A DNA stretch of 64,000 nucleotides, taken from contig UQYG01000008.1 in the NCBI GenBank assembly GCA_900545275.1, positions 1 to 64,000 on the forward strand. The letters run 5' to 3'. The translations under genes were made by a program, and so were the position numbers. The stretch comes from an uncultured Sutterella sp. GTDB taxonomy: Bacteria; Pseudomonadota; Gammaproteobacteria; Burkholderiales; Burkholderiaceae_F. The notes beneath the pieces are model-generated. The model ran no database searches. It was not told the origin of the DNA and saw nothing but the letters and a program-made list of their open reading frames with translations. Of this stretch, positions 59,253 to 64,000 are shown one piece after another (position 1 is the stretch's first letter; each line of letters starts with the position of its first letter).

Positions 59253-60167
59253 ATGGATCGGATTCTCGCGGGCATGTGGCAGGCCATCAAGGAACAGATG
59301 GTGGAAGATTTCTCCATCTTTGGGCTTTTTGCGCTCGTCATTCTCGTCTTGTGCATCATCCTCGTTCTTCTTCTGCGCCGTCGGACGACGCCGCAGGTGG
59401 GGTTGTCGAAGATCCGCAGCGCCGACACGCTCCTGCCGCTCGATCCCGAACCGCACTTCCAGGCGCAGGCTCCGGCCGAACCGGGCAAAGAGGAAACGAA
59501 ACCTCTGCCGCAGGCCGCCTCTTCGCTCATCGAGCCGCTCGACGCCGAGGGCGTGCGCTTTCTCGGCACGCTCCCCTTCGTCTCCTCGGGACTCTTTCGC
59601 CGTGAGAGCGCGCCCTGCGCGGGTCTCACCGTGCACGCGGTCTTCTTCGACCCGGAGGAACTTCCCGAAACCGACGACACGGCGCGGCGTCTCATCCCCT
59701 TCCTTCCCGAGAAAGCCTCCGAAGTGCTCGTTCGCGAGTCTGACCGCCGAAACTTCCGCACGGGCGTCCTCGTCGCGCAGCCCGACGCCGTCCTGATGCT
59801 CGAAAAGGGGCTCGTGAGCGTGGAATTCAAGAGCAAGGGCGGCCGTTTCGACGACGTCACCGCCTGGCGCGAGAAACTGCGTCCGGCCGACCTCTATCAG
59901 ACGCTTCTCGCCGCCATGGCGGTTTCGCTCGAAGAAGCGCGTCCCGTCGCGCCGGTCCTGCGCACGATGAACGCCGTCTACTTCCTGCACCCGTCGGCCG
60001 AACTCGTCGCCGAGCTCGCACGTCTCGCTCCCAAGGCGGCGCAGTTCCAGGAGAGCGACACCGTGAGCGCCAAGGACGCAGCGGACCTTGCAGCCGTCGT
60101 TCTTCGAAAGCGCTACGGTCAAACCAACCGCGAGGGAGAAATCGCACACCGAGCAATGCTGCGCTGA
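59253..60167 (+). CDS. membrane-anchored protein with a PD-(D/E)XK nuclease-like domain
   Basis: This 304-residue protein has an N-terminal membrane helix (about 22-41) followed by a linker and a domain with the PD-(D/E)XK spacing: Asp178 in QPDAVLML, then Glu191 and Lys193 in VSVEFKSKGG, and Gln216 in DLYQTLLAAMAVS, reminiscent of the QxxxY motif of RecB/Cas4-type nucleases. Overall family is not recognised. A nuclease tied to the inner membrane could act on incoming or damaged DNA, but activity is only inferred from motif order. The ATG directly follows the stop of the methylase gene, so they form one operon. Confidence 0.7.
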   Translation: MDRILAGMWQAIKEQMVEDFSIFGLFALVILVLCIILVLLLRRRTTPQVGLSKIRSADTLLPLDPEPHFQAQAPAEPGKEETKPLPQAASSLIEPLDAEGVRFLGTLPFVSSGLFRRESAPCAGLTVHAVFFDPEELPETDDTARRLIPFLPEKASEVLVRESDRRNFRTGVLVAQPDAVLMLEKGLVSVEFKSKGGRFDDVTAWREKLRPADLYQTLLAAMAVSLEEARPVAPVLRTMNAVYFLHPSAELVAELARLAPKAAQFQESDTVSAKDAADLAAVVLRKRYGQTNREGEIAHRAMLR

Positions 60168-60187
60168 AGCGCGAACGTCTTCGAAAA

Positions 60188-60222
60188 GGGATCGCCTTGA
60201 GAGCGCTCCCTTTTCTTTTTTT
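60188..60222 (+). terminator. terminator before marR
   Basis: GGGATCGC (60188-60195) pairs with GCGCTCCC (60203-60210), one mismatch, followed by a T-rich run to 60222. Confidence 0.82.
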
Positions 60223-60227
60223 CTGTC

Positions 60228-60275
60228 GTTCGACATCGAACGAAATTTCTGCTATATTTTCGTTCGACGTCAAAC
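60228..60275 (+). promoter_or_regulatory. marR promoter with two MarR-type operators
   Basis: TCGACA (60230-60235), 17 bp and TATATT (60253-60258) form a strong promoter. GTTCGA-CA-TCGAAC (60228-60241) overlaps the -35 box and GTTCGA-CG-TCAAAC (60262-60275) lies right after the -10 box; the dyad centres are 34 bp apart, about three helical turns. Binding of the MarR protein to both would block its own promoter. Confidence 0.78.
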
Positions 60276-60296
60276 AATCTCTTCGGAAGGTCTGAC

Positions 60297-60794
60297 ATGC
60301 CCGACCACAAACAAACCACCGTTCCTTTTCTTGCCGGTCTCTTTCGGACCCGCAGCAACGAGTTTTTCGTCGCGCAGCTCCAGAGCCGGGGAATTGAGGA
60401 TCTCGTCCCCGCGCACGGCGACCTCTTCACGCATCTTTTTGGCGGGCGGTCCCTGACGGTGACGGAACTTGCCGAGCGCACGGGCCGCACCAAATCGACC
60501 GTATCAACCCTCGCGGGAAAGCTCGAAAAGGCGGGCTATCTCCTTCGCGAGTCCGACCCCGGTGACGCCCGACTGCTACGCCTTCGACTCACCGAAAAAG
60601 GCGAATCGCTCGACCGGGTCTTCGCGGAAATTTCCGAAGAGCTGCACCGTCGAATGCTCGACTGCCTCGGGCCCGACGATCTCGCCGAGCTCGAAAAACT
60701 GCTCGAAAAGAGCAACCGAATTTTCACCACGGAATTCGACGCGGTCCGCCGCGACAAGGATTCCTCACCTATCCAAGGAAAACATCATGACTGA
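60297..60794 (+). CDS. MarR-family transcriptional regulator
   Basis: This 165-residue protein has the winged helix of the MarR family: SLTVTELAERTGRTKSTVST (about 57-76), the wing with ESDPGDARLLRLRLTEKG and flanking dimer helices. MarR proteins release DNA on binding phenolic or other ligands, or by oxidation. Two matching palindromes in its own promoter indicate autorepression. It overlaps the cupin gene by 8 bp, so the cupin is part of the regulon and perhaps handles the ligand. Confidence 0.92.
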   Translation: MPDHKQTTVPFLAGLFRTRSNEFFVAQLQSRGIEDLVPAHGDLFTHLFGGRSLTVTELAERTGRTKSTVSTLAGKLEKAGYLLRESDPGDARLLRLRLTEKGESLDRVFAEISEELHRRMLDCLGPDDLAELEKLLEKSNRIFTTEFDAVRRDKDSSPIQGKHHD

Positions 60795-61167
60795 AAACTT
60801 TCAGAAGATTTCGCTCGATGAAGCGCCCCGCACCGAACTCCACGACAAGCTCGGCCTCACGGGATCGGAAGTTTCCGTGAACCGCCTGCCCGCCGGAGCG
60901 GCCGTTCCGTTCGTGCACGCCCACAAGCAGAACGAAGAGCTCTACGGCGTTCTCGAAGGCCGCGGCGAACTCTGGATCGACGGCGAAGTCGTGGAAATCA
61001 AGGCGGGCGACTGGTTCCGCATCTCGCCCGCCGGAAAGCGCGCCCTGCGCGCCGCGGCCGACGAAAGCATCGTCTTCATCTGCATGCAGACCAAGGCCGG
61101 AAGCCTCGAAGGCTACACGATGACGGACGGCGTGATCTGCGAAGAAAAGGCGCCCTGGCACGCCTGA
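60787..61167 (+). CDS. cupin-domain protein
   Basis: This 126-residue single cupin has metal-binding motif 1 (VHAHKQNEELYGVLEG) and motif 2 region (GDWFRISPAGKRAL). The first motif keeps two His and Glu; the second lacks the usual His, so metal binding may be altered. Small cupins of this kind act as isomerases, dioxygenases or binding proteins. The ATG at 60787 lies inside the end of marR, behind AAGGAAAAC. The pair marR-cupin is controlled by the twin operators upstream. Confidence 0.87.
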   Translation: MTENFQKISLDEAPRTELHDKLGLTGSEVSVNRLPAGAAVPFVHAHKQNEELYGVLEGRGELWIDGEVVEIKAGDWFRISPAGKRALRAAADESIVFICMQTKAGSLEGYTMTDGVICEEKAPWHA

Positions 61168-61232
61168 AGCCGCATGACATCCCTCTGATGTCCGGTACCC
61201 GGACCGCTGCGGCGGACCGGGTTTCGATCGAC

Positions 61233-61287
61233 GTATGTATCGTAAAAATGATGCATAGACTGTGGTCTATGCATCATTGATACATAC
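61233..61287. repeat. long palindrome 1 (23 paired bases)
   Basis: GTATGTATC (61233-61241) pairs with GATACATAC (61279-61287) and AATGATGCATAGAC (61247-61260) with GTCTATGCATCATT (61265-61278), with a 4-base loop and a 5-base bulge. It is too long and lacks the T run of a plain terminator. Confidence 0.9.
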
Positions 61288-61298
61288 CAACCGATAAA

Positions 61299-61353
61299 TG
61301 TATTTTTGAATGTTCTATAGCGAGCGGATTCTATAGATCATTCAAAAAATACA
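61299..61353. repeat. long palindrome 2
   Basis: TGTATTTTTGAATG (61299-61312) pairs with CATTCAAAAAATACA (61339-61353, one extra A), with an inner CTATAG/CTATAG stem (61315-61320 with 61331-61336) and a 10-base loop. Confidence 0.9.
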
Positions 61354-61407
61354 AAGCGTTCATAGAGATGCATAGACCGCCCTAGGAAACGGAGGCGGCA
61401 CATATGG

Positions 61408-61431
61408 AAAAGGGGTCGCTTTCGCGGCCCC
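61408..61431. terminator. terminator for the minus-strand flavoprotein gene
   Basis: On the minus strand GGGG (61431-61428) plus GCGC-type stem and a GAAA loop pair with 61419-61412, followed by TTTT. A T-rich stretch also follows on the plus strand, so it may stop both genes. Confidence 0.72.
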
Positions 61432-61472
61432 TTCTCTTCTGTCAGAACGGGATTACCCCGTTATGAAGCGCC

Positions 61473-62987
61473 TTACTTTTCCGCGGCGACCTTCTGACCG
61501 GCGATGCGGCCGAAGACCAGGCAGTCGAGAATGGCGACGGAACCCAGACGGACGGCGCCGTGGACCATACCGGTCGCTTCACCGGCCGCATACAGATGCG
61601 GAATCGGCTTGTCGGTGCGAACGTCGAGAACGCGGCAGTCGTTGTCGGTGACGAGACCGCCCATGCAGTGGTGAACCTTCGGCAGCAGGTCGCCGTAGTA
61701 CCACGGACCTTCGGTGAGCGGGGTCTGGGCGTTGTTGATGTAACGGCCCCAAACCGGGTCGACCTTGTTCTTGACGATTTCGTTAAACGCGGCGACTTCC
61801 TTCTTCAGGTTTTCGGCGTTGATGCCGGCGGCCTTGGCGAGTTCGTCGAGCGTGTCGTACTTTTCAACGATCTTGCGTTCAAGCATGCGTTCCAGGAAGC
61901 CCGGGCGCTGCTTCTTCAACGGGGCGACGTTGGCTTCGTTGCAGATCGAGAAGCACTTCTTGCCGGCGGTGCCTTCCACCATGATGGCGTCGGCGCGGAC
62001 CTTGCGGTTGGCGAGTTCGTTCACGAAGCGCTTGCCGTCGGAGTTGACCCACAGACCGTATTCGGCAGCGGCCGTCTGGCTGAACTGCCAGCCGATGCCC
62101 ATGCCCTTTTCACGCGGGCTCGTCCACGGACCGCACTGGATCCAGTCGTCCTGAACCTGCAGGCAACCGATGGCCATCGTTTCACGCCAGAGTTCGGACG
62201 TGGCGCCGGGCTGGTTCGTCGTGTCGAGCTGACCGTCAAGCTTCGGGTCCTGGAACATGCGGAACTTCACGTCCGCGGAGAAGCCGCCGTAGCAGAGGAC
62301 CACGCCCTTCGTGGCGCGGATGGTCTTTTCCTTGCCGGAGCCTTCGTTCGGGAAGCGATAGCCTTCGCGGACGCGAACGCCTTCAACGCCCTTTTCCGTG
62401 CGGATGATGTTCTGGACATAGGTGCGCAGACGAACCGGAATGCCGAGTTCCTTGCACTTGTCGAGTTCCTTCTGGACGATGCCGGAGCCGGAACCGTTCT
62501 TCGTCGTCACATAACGCGGGACCGAGTGGCCGCCTTCCTGACCGATGGCGTCGGGGAGGTATTCCACGCCGAGTTCCTTGACCGTCCATTCAAAGTTGGA
62601 CAGAGCGGACTGGGCGAGCAGATGCACCTTGGCCTTGTCGTTCATGTAGTTGCCGGCAACCAGGATGTCCTTTTCGAGGAGGTCGAAGGAGTCTTCGATC
62701 CCCGCGTTCTTCTGCTGCGGGCAGCCCGTGGCGGTCAGAATGCCGCCGTTGATGATCGAGTTGCCGCCGGCCGTGGGCATCTTTTCGAGAACCACGACGT
62801 TGGCACCGGCCTTCTTGGCTTCAATGGCTGCGGCCAAGCCGGCAAAACCCGAACCGATGACGATCACGTCAACGGTTTCGTCCCACTTCGTAGCAGGGGC
62901 GGCGGAAACCACGGAGCTCGCGAGCGAGGCGGCACCAGCGGCCACGGCACCGGTAAGCATGCTACGACGGGAAATACGATCGATCAT
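61473..62987 (-). CDS. Tat-exported flavoprotein reductase, fumarate reductase family
   Basis: This 504-residue protein has a twin-arginine signal (ISRRSMLTGAVAAGAASLAS, about 5-24) and an FAD_binding_2 domain with VIVIGSGFAGLAAAIEA (about 41-57), EKMPTAGGNSIINGG and a C-terminal IPHLYAAGEATGMVHG. It is the fourth exported member of the fumarate/urocanate reductase flavoprotein family in the window and again lacks haem or FMN domains. HHCMGGLVTDNDCRVL near residue 445 resembles the substrate-side loop of the family. No cytochrome gene is adjacent, so its electron donor is elsewhere. The ATG at 62987 follows AAGGAGAG; the longer frame is not supported. Confidence 0.88.
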   Translation of the reverse strand: MIDRISRRSMLTGAVAAGAASLASSVVSAAPATKWDETVDVIVIGSGFAGLAAAIEAKKAGANVVVLEKMPTAGGNSIINGGILTATGCPQQKNAGIEDSFDLLEKDILVAGNYMNDKAKVHLLAQSALSNFEWTVKELGVEYLPDAIGQEGGHSVPRYVTTKNGSGSGIVQKELDKCKELGIPVRLRTYVQNIIRTEKGVEGVRVREGYRFPNEGSGKEKTIRATKGVVLCYGGFSADVKFRMFQDPKLDGQLDTTNQPGATSELWRETMAIGCLQVQDDWIQCGPWTSPREKGMGIGWQFSQTAAAEYGLWVNSDGKRFVNELANRKVRADAIMVEGTAGKKCFSICNEANVAPLKKQRPGFLERMLERKIVEKYDTLDELAKAAGINAENLKKEVAAFNEIVKNKVDPVWGRYINNAQTPLTEGPWYYGDLLPKVHHCMGGLVTDNDCRVLDVRTDKPIPHLYAAGEATGMVHGAVRLGSVAILDCLVFGRIAGQKVAAEK

Positions 62988-63128
62988 AGGAAATCTCTCC
63001 TTTTTTGGTCTTGATGGCGAGTCTGTTCTCACACGAGAACAAGGGAGGCTCTCCACCTAAGGCCCATTCTAGGAGCCCCCCTTTTTTAGTGCTTGCGCGA
63101 GATCAAAAAAGGAGAGTTTTGCGAACGA

Positions 63129-64000
63129 TCAGTTTCCCTTACGAAGTTTCGATATATTGACTTTTCCAAGCAACTTTTTCCAGAATGTGGAATTGTCGTT
63201 CGGATCCTGAGCCCGAGCCCCCTTCTCCGCCGTCTCGACGGCATCGGATGTTTCCTGCGCGGTATCGGGAGCGTCCTGTTGCCGCACGCCGTCTTCCGCC
63301 TGCTTTCGGAAGGCCGAGCGAAGAACGACTTCCCAGAGCTTTCCTTCGATGAGTTCGGCGGTCGTGAGAAGCCGAACCTTGGACTCCTCCTTGTCGGCGA
63401 CGTCCACCCAGACGCCCGGATCGTCGGCGACGATCATGAAGGGAACGTTCGGGGCGATGCGCTGCGCGACGGCGTGATAGCGAAGCGTTTCGGCGCCGTT
63501 TGCGAAGATGAGGTAGCTCAACGCCTTGCCGAGCCCCGCGTTCTCGAGCGACGAGGCGTCGTCGGGCTCGCACTCCAAAAAGTCGATTCCGGCCTTCTCG
63601 AGTTCCTGCGCCACTTCATGGTGCGTCGTAAGCACGACGGGCTTCATGCCCGACTTGCGCCAACGGCGCGCAAGGTCGAGCACCATCGGGCCGTCGCCCG
63701 CCATGAAGATGGGGCGCGTCGACGTGTCGGGACGATCCTCTTCTACCGTTTCCTCCGAGCCGATTTCCGCGGCGCGGCGCGCCCAGGCCCAACGGGAGAC
63801 GAGAAGCTTTTCGATGCGTCCCGTCAGTTCGAAGAGAACCGGATTGAGCGCGATCGAGAGGATCGCCGCGCCCACGATGAGGTTCACCATGCGGTTGTCG
63901 GAAAGCCCCAGCGCCACGGCTTCCCCCGCGAGAATGAAGGAGAATTCGCCGATCTGCGCCAAGGAGGCTCCCACGGTGAGGGCGGTCTTGAGCGGCCGCT
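63129..64000 (-). CDS. CPA2 cation:proton antiporter, 3' part (YbaL/KefB type)
   Basis: The gene runs off the right edge; 290 C-terminal residues are present. They begin inside the membrane domain with LKTALTVGASLAQIGEFSFI, the signature of helix 11-12 in Kef/YbaL antiporters, and continue with a TrkA_N-type nucleotide-binding domain (PIFMAGDGPMVLDLARRW, about 95-215 of the visible part) and a charged, low-complexity tail. The family exchanges potassium or sodium for protons and is gated by nucleotide or glutathione. The first glycine motif of the Rossmann part (AGDGPM) departs slightly from the usual GxGxxG. Confidence 0.9.
   Translation of the reverse strand, partial: RPLKTALTVGASLAQIGEFSFILAGEAVALGLSDNRMVNLIVGAAILSIALNPVLFELTGRIEKLLVSRWAWARRAAEIGSEETVEEDRPDTSTRPIFMAGDGPMVLDLARRWRKSGMKPVVLTTHHEVAQELEKAGIDFLECEPDDASSLENAGLGKALSYLIFANGAETLRYHAVAQRIAPNVPFMIVADDPGVWVDVADKEESKVRLLTTAELIEGKLWEVVLRSAFRKQAEDGVRQQDAPDTAQETSDAVETAEKGARAQDPNDNSTFWKKLLGKVNISKLRKGN

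Larger units (their letters stand above)
61168..61472. other. 305-bp AT-rich gap with large hairpins
   Basis: No gene is found between the cupin gene and the convergent flavoprotein gene. The gap holds two long imperfect inverted repeats and a terminator, each listed separately. The stretch 61230-61375 is much lower in GC than everything around it. The word ATGCATAGAC occurs three times (61251-61260, inverted at 61265-61274, and again at 61368-61377). Confidence 0.75.

Overview
The window looks like the chromosome of a GC-rich betaproteobacterium adapted to low oxygen, most like the gut family Sutterellaceae. This is inference. The signs are the lpxA-lpxB-rnhB-methyltransferase order, rpsB-tsf and map as near neighbours, four exported flavoproteins of the fumarate/urocanate reductase family, a tetrahaem cytochrome, the 3' end of a DMSO-reductase iron-sulphur subunit, and a haem-degrading radical SAM enzyme of the oxygen-independent kind.

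Layout. 0-1.7 kb: tail of an unidentified (possibly transposase) gene abutting a decapitated dmsB, then a lipoprotein. 1.8-8.2 kb (minus): a lipid A/housekeeping operon (lpxA, lpxB, rnhB, RNA methyltransferase, iron alcohol dehydrogenase) and a membrane-anchored protein of unknown function. 8.5-14.2 kb: aldo/keto reductase, tsf, rpsB, a dicarboxylate-type transporter and map. 14.6-22.6 kb: a TonB-dependent receptor behind a Fur-like site, a Crp/Fnr-type regulator, two exported flavoprotein reductases and a D-serine dehydratase-like enzyme. 22.6-34.1 kb (minus): a long run of close-packed genes for haem. Reading from the promoter these are hutW (anaerobilin synthase type), a TonB receptor, an ECF-type importer (S, T and a fused double ATPase), hutX, a flavodoxin, exbB, exbD and tonB, followed by an ABC-2 exporter pair. 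34.6-36.2 kb: a low-GC accessory patch with an AAA/DUF4143 ATPase and debris. 36.3-46.3 kb: carbonic anhydrase, TerC/CorC-type membrane protein, tRNA-Gly(UCC), an FNR-type reductase, uracil-DNA glycosylase-rimI-tsaB, an OmpR/EnvZ-type two-component pair, and a fused ispDF. 46.4-50.1 kb: tetrahaem cytochrome plus Tat-exported flavoprotein, and a FadL-type porin. 50.2-61.2 kb: mfd, DUF362, YczE-type membrane protein, yceD, an MFS carrier, maf, an RsmI-like methylase, a membrane-anchored PD-(D/E)XK protein and a marR-cupin pair. 61.2-64 kb: two large AT-rich hairpins, a fourth Tat flavoprotein and the 3' part of a CPA2 cation/proton antiporter.

How they work together. The haem locus reads as one pathway. 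The TonB receptor with its own ExbB-ExbD-TonB motor would take haem across the outer membrane, the ECF module is the only importer in the operon for the inner membrane, HutX would carry haem, and HutW with the flavodoxin would open the ring and free iron without oxygen. The pairing of a TonB receptor with an ECF importer and HutW is the most unusual system here. The four flavoproteins use three different ways of receiving electrons (tetrahaem partner, covalent FMN domain, or no visible partner), which points to respiration on several organic acceptors in the periplasm.
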